Source of the DNA: RUG11198 sp964600615
GTDB taxonomy: Bacteria > Bacillota_I > Bacilli_A > RF39 > UBA660
Length of the DNA: 33,667 nucleotides
Direction of reading: 5' to 3'
NCBI GenBank assembly: GCA_964600615.1
Contig: CAZRJK010000014.1
Span: 1-33,667, forward strand
Position 1 is the first letter of the stretch. Each line of letters starts with the position of its first letter. The notes beneath the pieces are model-generated. The model had not been told where the DNA came from and searched no databases. It was given only the letters and a program-made list of their open reading frames with translations. A program made the position numbers and the translations under genes. This document shows, piece by piece, positions 10,005 through 17,739 of the stretch.

Positions 10005-10584
10005 ATTCACAGGTATATCCTAAATCTTCATAACTAGTTCGTAAATTATCAAAATTTCTATCAACATTAAACCTAGTTAAATCCGAATCACTTATCTTAT
10101 CAAAATCAATCTTATAAATAACCTTATATTCAGTATCATTATCAACATCAACATCATAAGAAAAACCTTTAATATTATCATAAGTACTAAATTGATTTTG
10201 ATAATTATTTCTTACTCCAGCTAAATCTAATATAGTATCTCTTACACCATCTGCGATACCATCAATAGCATCTCCAACAGCACCATCTACTACTTCATCA
10301 GAAGTGATTTTTCCATCATTACCTACTACACCACTATCAGAAGTAGTTCCATCAGTATCTGCATTAACACCATCAGGAACATTATCGGTAGTAGTCATAT
10401 CTTGATTGTAATCATAAGTAATAGTAACATATTTAACATCATTATCACTATACTCTATTTTATACTTTGTATTAGTAGTTAAGCCATTGCTTTCAGTAGT
10501 AGAAGTACAAGTCAAAGTATCAGTTTTCATACCACAACCACTCATAAAAAATACTATACCAAATACAATTAATATTTTTTTCAT
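10003..10584 (-). CDS. Small lipoprotein of unknown function
   Basis: 193 aa from the ATG at 10584, chosen because GGAGGG lies just upstream; a longer in-frame start at 10617 would put 11 extra residues before the signal peptide. The N-terminus is a lipoprotein signal ending in the lipobox MSGC, so Cys17 is the likely lipidated residue. The mature part is acidic, with a low-complexity Asp/Gly/Thr stretch in the middle. It ends in a segment, DLTRFNVDRNFDNLRTSYED, that may be folded. It probably sits on the outer face of the membrane. I do not recognise the family. Confidence 0.8.
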   Translation of the reverse strand: MKKILIVFGIVFFMSGCGMKTDTLTCTSTTESNGLTTNTKYKIEYSDNDVKYVTITYDYNQDMTTTDNVPDGVNADTDGTTSDSGVVGNDGKITSDEVVDGAVGDAIDGIADGVRDTILDLAGVRNNYQNQFSTYDNIKGFSYDVDVDNDTEYKVIYKIDFDKISDSDLTRFNVDRNFDNLRTSYEDLGYTCE

Positions 10585-10650
10585 TTTTTCCCTCCAATCA
10601 TTATTTAATATACCCAAATAATAAAATAATTATATTACCAATTTTTACCA

Positions 10651-10676
10651 AAAAAAAGAAAGTATAAATACTTTCT
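10651..10676 (-). terminator. asnS terminator
   Basis: Stem AGAAAGTA/TACTTTCT with a four-base loop (10657-10676), read on the minus strand and followed by a run of seven T. The hairpin overlaps the asnS TAG stop codon. Confidence 0.8.
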
Positions 10677-12039
10677 AAAAATCACAACTACCAGGAGTTC
10701 TAGGATAAGGAATAACATCACGAATATTTTCAACACCAGTTAAATATATAAGTAACCTCTCAAATCCCATACCATATCCAGAATGAACACATCCACCAAA
10801 TCTACGTAGATTTAAATACCATTCCATTCCTTCCATAGGCATATTTAATTCTTTCATACGATTAACTAGTTTATCAAAATCTTCTTCCCTTTGTGAACCA
10901 CCCATTAATTCACCAGCTCCTGGAACCTCCAAATCAACAGCAGCTACTGTTTTACCATCAGAATTTTGTTTCATATAAAAAGCTTTAATATCTTTAGGCC
11001 AATTTTTTATAAATACTGGACCATTAAAATATTCTGTAATATATTTTTCATGTTCCTTAGCAATATCTTCACCATATTCAGGTTCAAATTCCCATTTAAC
11101 CTTAGCTTTCTTTAAAATAGAAATAACTTCTTCATGATCAATTCTAATAAAATCACTATTAATAAGTTTATTTAATTTTTCTTTTAAACCTTTTTCAACA
11201 AATTTATCAAAAAAATCAATCTCTGTTGAACAATGTTCTAAAACATATGACACAACATATTTAAGTTGTTCCTCCATAATATCCATATCACCATCTAAAT
11301 CACAAAAAGCAATCTCCGGTTCTATCATCCAAAATTCATTAGCATGTGTTTTAGTATTAGAATTTTCCGCTCTAAAAGTAGGACCAAAAGTATAAACCTT
11401 TTTATAAGCCATAGCATAAGTTTCTGCTTCTAATTGACCAGAAACAGTAAGAGAAGTAGTTTTACCAAAGAAGTCTTTACTATAATCTACTTTACCACTC
11501 TTAGCTACTCTTTCTAAATCCAAAGTAGTAACTTGAAACATCTCACCTGCTCCCTCACAATCACTAGCAGTAATAATTGGAGCATGAAAATATACATAAC
11601 CTCTCTCTTGGAAATACTTATGAATTGCATATGCTGCAACACTTCTAACCCTAAATACAGCTTGAAACAAATTTGTTCTAGGTCTAAGATAAGCAACTTC
11701 TCTCAAAAACTCCCTCGTATGTCTTTTAGGTTGAATAGGAAAATCACTAGGACAATCACCAAGTAATAATACCTTACTAGCCTTTAATTCAAATTTTTGG
11801 TTTCCCTGTGACTCTACTACCTTACCTTCTACTTCTATAGCAGAACCAACTAAAAATTTAGCTACTTCATCAAAATTCTTTAATTTATTATCATAAACAA
11901 CTTGCAAATTAGAAAAACAAGTACCATCTGAAAAATCAATAAATCCAAAATCCTTTTGCTTTCTATGATTTCTAATCCATCCTTCTAATTTCACTTTTTT
12001 TCCAATATAATCTTTTTCAAATAAATCTCTTACGTCCAT
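10675..12039 (-). CDS. asnS: Asparaginyl-tRNA synthetase
   Basis: 454 aa class IIb synthetase, cytosolic; charges tRNA-Asn. It has an N-terminal OB-fold anticodon-binding domain (GWIRNHRKQKDFGFIDFSDG, about 19-40), motif 2 (FRAENSNTKTHANEFWMIEPE) and motif 3 (GGCVHSGYGMGFERLL). The C-terminus PRTPGSCDF is the asparaginyl form rather than the aspartyl form. It is a single-gene unit with its own extended -10 and terminator. The short leader (about 12 nt) leaves no room for a T-box element. Confidence 0.97.
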   Translation of the reverse strand: MDVRDLFEKDYIGKKVKLEGWIRNHRKQKDFGFIDFSDGTCFSNLQVVYDNKLKNFDEVAKFLVGSAIEVEGKVVESQGNQKFELKASKVLLLGDCPSDFPIQPKRHTREFLREVAYLRPRTNLFQAVFRVRSVAAYAIHKYFQERGYVYFHAPIITASDCEGAGEMFQVTTLDLERVAKSGKVDYSKDFFGKTTSLTVSGQLEAETYAMAYKKVYTFGPTFRAENSNTKTHANEFWMIEPEIAFCDLDGDMDIMEEQLKYVVSYVLEHCSTEIDFFDKFVEKGLKEKLNKLINSDFIRIDHEEVISILKKAKVKWEFEPEYGEDIAKEHEKYITEYFNGPVFIKNWPKDIKAFYMKQNSDGKTVAAVDLEVPGAGELMGGSQREEDFDKLVNRMKELNMPMEGMEWYLNLRRFGGCVHSGYGMGFERLLIYLTGVENIRDVIPYPRTPGSCDF

Positions 12040-12058
12040 ACTATCACATCCATTTACT

Positions 12059-12067
12059 ATTATACCA
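12059..12067 (-). promoter_or_regulatory. Extended -10 promoter for asnS
   Basis: Minus strand TGGTATAAT, 20 nt before the asnS start, giving a leader of about a dozen bases. No convincing -35 box. It directly follows the terminator of the upstream regulator gene. Confidence 0.6.
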
Positions 12068-12080
12068 GATATTATTAAAA

Positions 12081-12104
12081 ATAATAAGTATTTCTACTTA
12101 TTAT
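12081..12104 (-). terminator. Terminator of the Xre-family gene
   Basis: Perfect 10-bp stem ATAATAAGTA/TACTTATTAT with a four-base loop and a short T-run on the minus strand. The upstream arm overlaps the TAA stop of the regulator gene. Confidence 0.7.
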
Positions 12105-12454
12105 CTCATTTTTTTTACGATTAAACTAACATATCTTTTAACATCCTTAATTAACTTACCATACAAATTAGGATAATGCTTAATCTCATTTATGATATTT
12201 ATATCATCTCTAGATACAACACCAATAATCTCATTACCATCTTCGCTAACAACAGGAACTTCTCTACCTAATAAATAATCAGTTGTTGTTTCAAAAATAT
12301 CAGCAAGAATACAAAACGTATCTAAACTAGGAGTTCTAGTTCCGTTCTCATAACCACAAATAGAAACCTTAGTAACACCTATTAAATCACCTAATTCTTG
12401 TTGACTCATTCCTTTTTCTAATCTCATATCTTTAATTCTTTTTCCAATTAACAT
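12101..12454 (-). CDS. Xre-family helix-turn-helix regulator
   Basis: 117 aa. A Cro/CI-type HTH occupies residues about 5-62 (LEKGMSQQELGDLIGVTKVSICGYENGTRTPSLDTFCILADIFETTTDYLLG contains all five helices of the fold). The remaining 50 residues are an uncharacterised tail ending in a basic segment. A GAGGG site precedes the start. It is a lone gene between asnS and the small-peptide/T4SS region. It might control itself or the neighbouring cluster, but no operator is established; AT-only palindromes upstream (for example TTAAATTTAA at 12491-12500) are not specific enough to call. Confidence 0.9.
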   Translation of the reverse strand: MLIGKRIKDMRLEKGMSQQELGDLIGVTKVSICGYENGTRTPSLDTFCILADIFETTTDYLLGREVPVVSEDGNEIIGVVSRDDINIINEIKHYPNLYGKLIKDVKRYVSLIVKKMR

Positions 12455-12607
12455 ATAAAATCCCTCACTTACAATTACATTTTTGTTAATTTAAATTTAA
12501 TTAATTTATTAGGTTTTTTCGCACTAATTAAACTAACAAGTAATAGTATGCCATACTTCTTTATTTTTTGCAACACTTTTTTAATTTTTTTTTATTTTTT
12601 TTCAAAA

Positions 12608-12629
12608 GAGATAACTAAACAGCTATCTC
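12608..12629 (-). terminator. Possible terminator after the small peptide genes
   Basis: Nine-pair hairpin (one G-T) GAGATAGCT / AGTTATCTC with a GTTT loop on the minus strand, starting five bases after the stop of the 35-aa gene. The T-tract is only four bases long, so its efficiency is uncertain. Confidence 0.5.
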
Positions 12630-12633
12630 CATC

Positions 12634-12741
12634 CTAAAAAAAACAAGAACCTAAAATAATTGCAAGCAATATATATAAAACAACAACTATTAAAAAGCTA
12701 TTCCCACTCTTACAATTATGATCACAATTAGTATTTGTCAT
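12634..12741 (-). CDS. 35-aa YjcZ-like membrane micropeptide
   Basis: A short gene found by reading the minus strand. It starts at ATG 12741 with a GGGGGTG ribosome site and ends in TAG. The product is a Cys-containing polar head (NCDHNCKSG, residues 5-13) followed by one hydrophobic segment, FLIVVVLYILLAIILGSCFF (16-35), that runs to the end. This plan, and the wording VLYILLAIILGSCF, match the YjcZ family of tiny proteins (typical core ALIVVLFILLIIVG). Several of those are sporulation-associated in Bacillus, but their function is unknown. It forms a tandem pair with the next gene. Confidence 0.75.
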   Translation of the reverse strand: MTNTNCDHNCKSGNSFLIVVVLYILLAIILGSCFF

Positions 12742-12759
12742 ATAATCACCCCCTATTTA

Positions 12760-12840
12760 CTAAATCCAAGCTCCTAATATAATTATAAGTAAAATAAATA
12801 ATACCAAAACAATAGCTGCAGAAGATCCATAATTATTCAT
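12760..12840 (-). CDS. 26-aa YjcZ-like membrane micropeptide
   Basis: The ATG at 12840 is preceded by GGGGGG at good spacing; the stop is TAG. The 26-residue product is MNNYGSSAA followed by IVLVLFILLIIILGAWI, a single membrane span reaching the C-terminus. It closely fits the YjcZ-family consensus. It lies 18 bp upstream of the 35-aa relative, and the two are very probably cotranscribed from the promoter at 12873-12901. Gene finders with a length cut-off would miss it. Confidence 0.8.
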   Translation of the reverse strand: MNNYGSSAAIVLVLFILLIIILGAWI

Positions 12841-12872
12841 ATTCTACCCCCCTTTTTTATCTATTCACTCAT

Positions 12873-12901
12873 ATTCTATGGATTTAATAAAATAATGTTC
12901 A
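12873..12901 (-). promoter_or_regulatory. Candidate promoter for the micropeptide pair
   Basis: Minus strand TGAACA (4/6 match to -35), 17-bp spacer, TAGAAT (5/6 match to -10), about 33 nt before the 26-aa gene. A sigma-A-like arrangement; a sporulation-sigma promoter is not evident. Confidence 0.4.
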
Positions 12902-12921
12902 TATTTTAACCTAAAGAAAAA

Positions 12922-12939
12922 GAAATGTTAAAACATTTC
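12922..12939 (-). terminator. Terminator at the end of the T4SS-like cluster
   Basis: Stem GAAATGTT/AACATTTC with a two-base gap as loop, followed on the minus strand by TTTTTCTTT. It overlaps the stop codon of the lipoprotein gene, the last gene of the cluster. Confidence 0.72.
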
Positions 12940-13587
12940 ATCTTCATCATTTTTTTTCTTCATAAATAACATAAATAAAGCTAGAAGTAAAATTAAAACA
13001 AATTGAAATATAAATACTAGTATACCATTATCATTTAACCATCCCATAATATCCTTTTTCTTACCAGTAGTATCAAATTCAACATATATACCCTTATCCA
13101 AATTATTATTATCAATATACCATATATAATCAAATCCATCAATCTTATCAGCATTACTAGCAACCAATTTATATTTACTACTTATCTTAACTGTTAAACT
13201 ATGTAAATCATCATAACGTTCAAAACAACTAAAACTGCCAACAGTAGATACATATATATTATTCTTATTATATTTAACATCTACCTTATCATAACAACTA
13301 TTAAGCATAGTACTACTTAAAAACTCTCTATATTTAAAAGTATGAAACAAAGAAAAACCATTATCATTCATACTAGCATCATAGAAACCTTCACTACCAG
13401 GCTTCACATCGGCATCATATTCATCAACATCATAAACTAGAGGCAAAATTAAATTATTAATATTAGTAACAACACTATCAACTTCTAACTTTTCCTTAAA
13501 TTCATCATCTTCTATCTCTAAATTATAAGTAGCATTACAACCAGTAACTAAAAATAAACAAAATAATAATAAAATTCTTTTCTTCAT
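12928..13587 (-). CDS. Lipoprotein with C-terminal membrane anchor, T4SS-like cluster
   Basis: 219 aa from the ATG at 13587 (AGGTGATA site); a nine-codon longer form is less likely. The N-terminal signal ends in VTGC, a lipobox with Cys16. The exported domain (17 to about 185) is followed by a second membrane span and a short charged cytoplasmic tail, KKKNDEDEMF. The protein is thus anchored at both ends. It lies 8 bp after the wall hydrolase gene, clearly in the same operon. I do not recognise the family. Position suggests an accessory envelope component of the secretion machine. Confidence 0.8.
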   Translation of the reverse strand: MKKRILLLFCLFLVTGCNATYNLEIEDDEFKEKLEVDSVVTNINNLILPLVYDVDEYDADVKPGSEGFYDASMNDNGFSLFHTFKYREFLSSTMLNSCYDKVDVKYNKNNIYVSTVGSFSCFERYDDLHSLTVKISSKYKLVASNADKIDGFDYIWYIDNNNLDKGIYVEFDTTGKKKDIMGWLNDNGILVFIFQFVLILLLALFMLFMKKKNDEDEMF

Positions 13588-13595
13588 ATTATCAC

Positions 13596-15044
13596 CTAAG
13601 CATTTACAGTACAATTCTTAGCATACCAATCAGTCATATCATGAATAGTATAAATCCCCATTGATGTCTGTTTTGTAAAATCAACACCACTACTATGTGA
13701 CTCAGCAGTAATAATTGTTCCATCACCATTATTTTTAACAACTAAACGAATATGTCCACCCTTTTCTGTACGATAAACCATAATATCACCAGGTTTAGCT
13801 TCGCTAAGAGAAATAGGAGGCCCATATTCATTAGAAATATAAGAACTAGTAGTTCTAGCATGAAAATCAGATTTACAACCATTCTTTATAGCCCATGAAA
13901 CAAAGCCTGAACAATCATAACTATGATAATAATAAACATTACCACCAGAGCTTTCCTCACTAGCCCCATAAGTACCTAAATAACTAGAAATACCTATAGT
14001 AAAAGCTCCATCATTTTGGCCACCACCCCAATAATAAGGCAAATAATAACCTTTTTGTCTTAGACCATAAATCAATGATTGACCAGCAGCAGCAACTCCA
14101 GCACCAGTACCATAACCAGATTTATTAACCATATCTTTAATATAAACATTTACTTCATTAATAATATCCTCACTTAAAGGAGAATTAACAACAGTTAACC
14201 CCTCATGTCCTAAAGGATAATCAGTTAATTCCACTAAAGAACCATTATTACCAGTACATACAATACCTTCACCAGTATCTAATCCAAAAATTGTCTTCCT
14301 AATACCGCCCATATTAGTCTTAACTTGCCATTCCATGTATGCCTTTTGATCGTCTTCTGTCGTCGCTACACAATTAGTAGTATTAGCAACAGAACATTCT
14401 CTTTCACAAGCATTTTGAACTCTAGAAGGAACTCCATCAGGATATATGTAATCCTTATAATAACAACCACCATCATTATCAGAACCAGGATTATACCAAT
14501 ATTCACCAATATAACTATATTTAGCCATCATATCAGATAAAGAAGAATATTGTGACACAATTTCTAAAAATCTATCTACACCTGCTAGAAATGAATCAAA
14601 TTTTTCACAATCTGCTCCACCACCAGTATTTGTACAACCAATGCCCCAATAATTATAACCACCTGTAGTTTTAGTTTCCAAACATTCTGATTCAGCATAA
14701 GCTCTAACCACAACAAGTTCTGGATTAATAGATTTTTCAACTGCCTTATCATATATTTGCCCAGCATTTTCTGAAAAAACAGAATCAATACCACTAGAAG
14801 AAGTAAAATTTGTAACACTTTCCACAAATTGTGTCTTAGTCAAAGAAGTCTTATTAATAACGAAACCACTTTCAGTACAAATAACCGTTTCTTTTTTATC
14901 AGAAAAATCTATTTTAATTATCTCTAAAAGAATCAATGCTGCTGCAAATATTGCAACAAAAAATAGTATAGTTGGTAAAGAACCAATTATAAATTTAACA
15001 ATTAACGCTCTTGTTAAGCCACTACCCATAGATTCATCTTCCAA
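13596..15044 (-). CDS. VirB1-like bifunctional wall hydrolase (lysozyme-like + NlpC/P60)
   Basis: 482 aa from a TTG start with AGGTGG upstream; an ATG at 15029 (477 aa, GGAAG site) is a plausible alternative. One membrane span (about 15-45) tethers two extracellular domains. The first, about 90-200, resembles a glucosaminidase/lysozyme-like domain (INPELVVVRAYAESE, then NYWGIGC). The second is an NlpC/P60 endopeptidase with Cys378 in YDCSGFVSW and His431 in GGHIRLV. The architecture resembles CwlT (Orf14) of Tn916/ICEBs1, which opens the wall for conjugation. Several extra cysteines (194, 213, 217, 225) suggest disulfides. Confidence 0.88.
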   Translation of the reverse strand: MEDESMGSGLTRALIVKFIIGSLPTILFFVAIFAAALILLEIIKIDFSDKKETVICTESGFVINKTSLTKTQFVESVTNFTSSSGIDSVFSENAGQIYDKAVEKSINPELVVVRAYAESECLETKTTGGYNYWGIGCTNTGGGADCEKFDSFLAGVDRFLEIVSQYSSLSDMMAKYSYIGEYWYNPGSDNDGGCYYKDYIYPDGVPSRVQNACERECSVANTTNCVATTEDDQKAYMEWQVKTNMGGIRKTIFGLDTGEGIVCTGNNGSLVELTDYPLGHEGLTVVNSPLSEDIINEVNVYIKDMVNKSGYGTGAGVAAAGQSLIYGLRQKGYYLPYYWGGGQNDGAFTIGISSYLGTYGASEESSGGNVYYYHSYDCSGFVSWAIKNGCKSDFHARTTSSYISNEYGPPISLSEAKPGDIMVYRTEKGGHIRLVVKNNGDGTIITAESHSSGVDFTKQTSMGIYTIHDMTDWYAKNCTVNA

Positions 15045-15069
15045 TTATACCACCACCTAAACTAAAGAA

Positions 15070-16851
15070 TTATAAACCTCCACCTGATCCAAAAGATTCT
15101 AATTCCTCTTCACTTACAATAACATTTATTTGCATTCTCCTAGAACCACATACAAATAATGCATCACCCTGATTATATCTCTTTATACTCTCTCTCTCAT
15201 TATCATTTAAATCAACTAACAAAGACAAATCATCAACAGATTGTTTTCTAAGTCCCATTACTAAATAATAAGATGAATTATCAAAAATAGCCTTACCATG
15301 AACAATAATATCTTGTCCAACAAAATCACTAGGTTGCTGTGTAATAATTATCGTCCCCGTATTATATTTTCTAGCTCTTCTTTGAACCTGAGCTAAAAAT
15401 TCAGCACCTAAAATATTCTTAGTACCCAATAAAACGTGAGCTTCATCAACAGATAAAACAGTATTAACTTCAGGATTTAAACATAACCCCCAAGCAAACT
15501 TCAACACATTAAATAAAAGTGCATTTCTAATATTAGCATCACTATTCATTAATTCTTTAATATTAAATACCAAGAAATCACCATTAGCATTAATACTAGT
15601 ATGTCCATTAAAATAATACTTAAGTTCTCTAGTAAAAGGTCTAATCTTAATCTCTAATCTTTCCATTATATCTTTTTCACGAGTTTTCTCAGTCATTGAC
15701 CTTAATCTACCAACAATAGTAGCATAAACATCTTGCATAATTGGAAAATCTTTAGAAGAATATTGACTAAAATCACTATTAAAATTAATACCAAATCTAG
15801 CATATGTATCCTGAACAACTTCACTAAACATATTAAGAACATCCTCTTCTATATCAGGAGAATAATATTTCATAAATGCTTTTAAATTTTGCAAAGTAGT
15901 ATTCAAAACAGTATAACTCTGTCCATTTTTCAAATCCTCTTCATCAACATCAACAATAATCTCAAGTGGATTAATTAATCCGTAAGCTCCACCCTTACCC
16001 AAATCAATTACTTCACCACCATAATTTCTTGTCATTTCACTAATTTCACCCTCAGGGTCAATAGCAACAATTTGGTAACCATTTCTAATATGACTTCTTA
16101 AGATCATCTTAGCAGCTGTACTCTTACCAGATCCACTAGCACCTAAAATAATCATATTAGCATTATTTCTATTATTCTCTTTCTTTATTTGATATAAAAA
16201 TTGATTAAATAATACTACACCACCAGAAAAGTCAACACCAAGTAAAGTAGATAATCCCTCATCCTTAATACTGTCAAAAACAAAAGGATACATAGCAGCC
16301 ATCGTAGATGAAGGCATAGGAGTACCTATTCTCTCTTCTATAACTTGTTTTTCAAATATAGGCAACATAGATTTAAGAATATTCTCTTGCTCAAACCTAA
16401 TAGGAATAGCTCTCATTTCCATAGCATCCAAATAATTCTTTAAAGCTAATTTTCTAGATTCCAATTGATCCTTAGTATCAGCAGTAACCAATAAATGCAT
16501 TTGAAAATCAAATGTTTTAGTCTGACTAGCAGTAAATTGTTGAATATAATATTCCAAACTATCTATATCTTGTCTTATTCTCTCTTGAATAGTAACATCT
16601 TTTTCTTGTTGATACCTAGCCTTTAAATCAGCTATTTCCTTATTTAACATTTTAGATAAAACAGAAAATTCCAAAGGTATATGTTTAACAACTAATTTAA
16701 TACCAGACATATTAGTAATACTAGACAAATAACCAGGTCCAATATACCTAGGATAAGATACAACAGTTAAAATAGTAGCATATTTATCACTGATAGAAAA
16801 ATCAGCAGGTCTAAATTGAAGTCCCTTAGGAGCAATCTCACTCTTAAACAT
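15070..16851 (-). CDS. VirB4-type T4SS ATPase, main part
   Basis: 593 aa from the ATG at 16851 (GTGAG site just upstream). Residues 1-200 are the usual VirB4 middle region. The RecA-like motor has Walker A GASGSGKSTAAK (about 237-248) and Walker B VLSVDEAH (Asp469, Glu470), followed by ITQQPSDF, a typical VirB4/TraE motif. It energises assembly and substrate transfer at the inner face of the membrane. The gene starts eight bases before the end of the 194-aa gene, which encodes what looks like the missing VirB4 N-terminal domain. The tandem of PrgI, VirB4 and NlpC hydrolase is standard for Gram-positive T4SS. Confidence 0.93.
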   Translation of the reverse strand: MFKSEIAPKGLQFRPADFSISDKYATILTVVSYPRYIGPGYLSSITNMSGIKLVVKHIPLEFSVLSKMLNKEIADLKARYQQEKDVTIQERIRQDIDSLEYYIQQFTASQTKTFDFQMHLLVTADTKDQLESRKLALKNYLDAMEMRAIPIRFEQENILKSMLPIFEKQVIEERIGTPMPSSTMAAMYPFVFDSIKDEGLSTLLGVDFSGGVVLFNQFLYQIKKENNRNNANMIILGASGSGKSTAAKMILRSHIRNGYQIVAIDPEGEISEMTRNYGGEVIDLGKGGAYGLINPLEIIVDVDEEDLKNGQSYTVLNTTLQNLKAFMKYYSPDIEEDVLNMFSEVVQDTYARFGINFNSDFSQYSSKDFPIMQDVYATIVGRLRSMTEKTREKDIMERLEIKIRPFTRELKYYFNGHTSINANGDFLVFNIKELMNSDANIRNALLFNVLKFAWGLCLNPEVNTVLSVDEAHVLLGTKNILGAEFLAQVQRRARKYNTGTIIITQQPSDFVGQDIIVHGKAIFDNSSYYLVMGLRKQSVDDLSLLVDLNDNERESIKRYNQGDALFVCGSRRMQINVIVSEEELESFGSGGGL

Positions 16852-17428
16852 TATCACTCACCACCGTTCCAAAATCAGTTCTCATTCCACCATTTAAAAA
16901 ATTATCTATTATTATCCTCAAATCATCATTAGAAGTTTGTGTACAATCTAAACCACAATTAGCAAGTCCTGTAATCAAAGTCCTAATCTTTTTTTGAATC
17001 ATATCATTATTCTTTTCTTTAAATAAAATATAATACTCTGTATCTGTAACATTATTTTCCATAAAACTATTAGCCTTCATTATATCCTGACTAATAAGTT
17101 TCCTAATAGCAGGAGAACCAGCCTGATTAAATAATAATTGTAATCTTGCCAAATAACCACTAATATCAACAGGCCTATCTGCACATACTAACCAAAATTC
17201 AAAATCAATAGTATTATAAAAATTCTTTAATGCAATAATAACATTTTCTTGAGTACCTGGACTTAATATAAATATATTCCTAGGCCTAATTTTAACACCA
17301 GTAACCTTACTCTTATTATTAAGAAGTATAGTACCATTCTCTATAGCCTTAATAGGAATCCAATCCTCAGTATACTTACTAACATTACTTTTTACATTAC
17401 TTTGATTCACTTTCTTTGATTTGCTCAT
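16844..17428 (-). CDS. VirB4 N-terminal-domain-like protein, separate gene
   Basis: 194 aa with an AAGGGTTGGTG site before the ATG. Content such as DWIPIKAIENGTILLNNK, VTGVKIRPRNIF and an FNQAGSPAIRKLIS block corresponds to the start of Gram-positive VirB4/TraE proteins, which in conjugative elements can lie in one polypeptide with the ATPase. Here the two parts are separate but overlapping genes (16844-16851), and both have their own ribosome site. This argues for a real two-gene arrangement rather than a sequencing frameshift. It overlaps prgI upstream by 32 bp. Confidence 0.78.
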   Translation of the reverse strand: MSKSKKVNQSNVKSNVSKYTEDWIPIKAIENGTILLNNKSKVTGVKIRPRNIFILSPGTQENVIIALKNFYNTIDFEFWLVCADRPVDISGYLARLQLLFNQAGSPAIRKLISQDIMKANSFMENNVTDTEYYILFKEKNNDMIQKKIRTLITGLANCGLDCTQTSNDDLRIIIDNFLNGGMRTDFGTVVSDNV

Positions 17429-17720
17429 AAAAACACCAACCCTTCCAATAATATCTTCTTCTACCAGAATAAAAATTATATATACTAATCAAAACACATA
17501 AAACATTATGATAATTAGGTATAGGTAAAACTAATAAACCACATATACACCCAGGCAACATAGCCAGCATTACCCAAAATATATTACTAGTCGTAAATAA
17601 TGCCAACATCAAGAAAGATACAGAAACGCCACTAAGAAATAAAATTAAATCAAAAGGTCTAAATATATTAAATATTAATGTACCCCTCTTAGCATTAGCA
17701 GGAACTAAAAATCCACCCAT
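17397..17720 (-). CDS. PrgI/VirB3-like membrane protein
   Basis: 107 aa with an AAGGAGTG ribosome site. Two membrane spans lie at about 23-42 and 46-66, preceded by VPANAKRGTLIFNIFRPFDL and followed by a basic, aromatic cytosolic tail (YNFYSGRRRYYWKG). Size, topology and position immediately before VirB4 match the PrgI family, the VirB3 counterpart in Gram-positive conjugation systems, which docks VirB4 to the membrane. The gene is overlapped by the downstream VirB4 N-domain gene. Confidence 0.85.
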   Translation of the reverse strand: MGGFLVPANAKRGTLIFNIFRPFDLILFLSGVSVSFLMLALFTTSNIFWVMLAMLPGCICGLLVLPIPNYHNVLCVLISIYNFYSGRRRYYWKGWCFYEQIKESESK

Positions 17721-17739
17721 CTAATATCACACTCCTTTA

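Noticed and set aside
12040..12100. T-box leader for asnS
   Set aside because: The leader from the extended -10 to the start is about a dozen bases, too short; the hairpin there is the terminator of the upstream gene.
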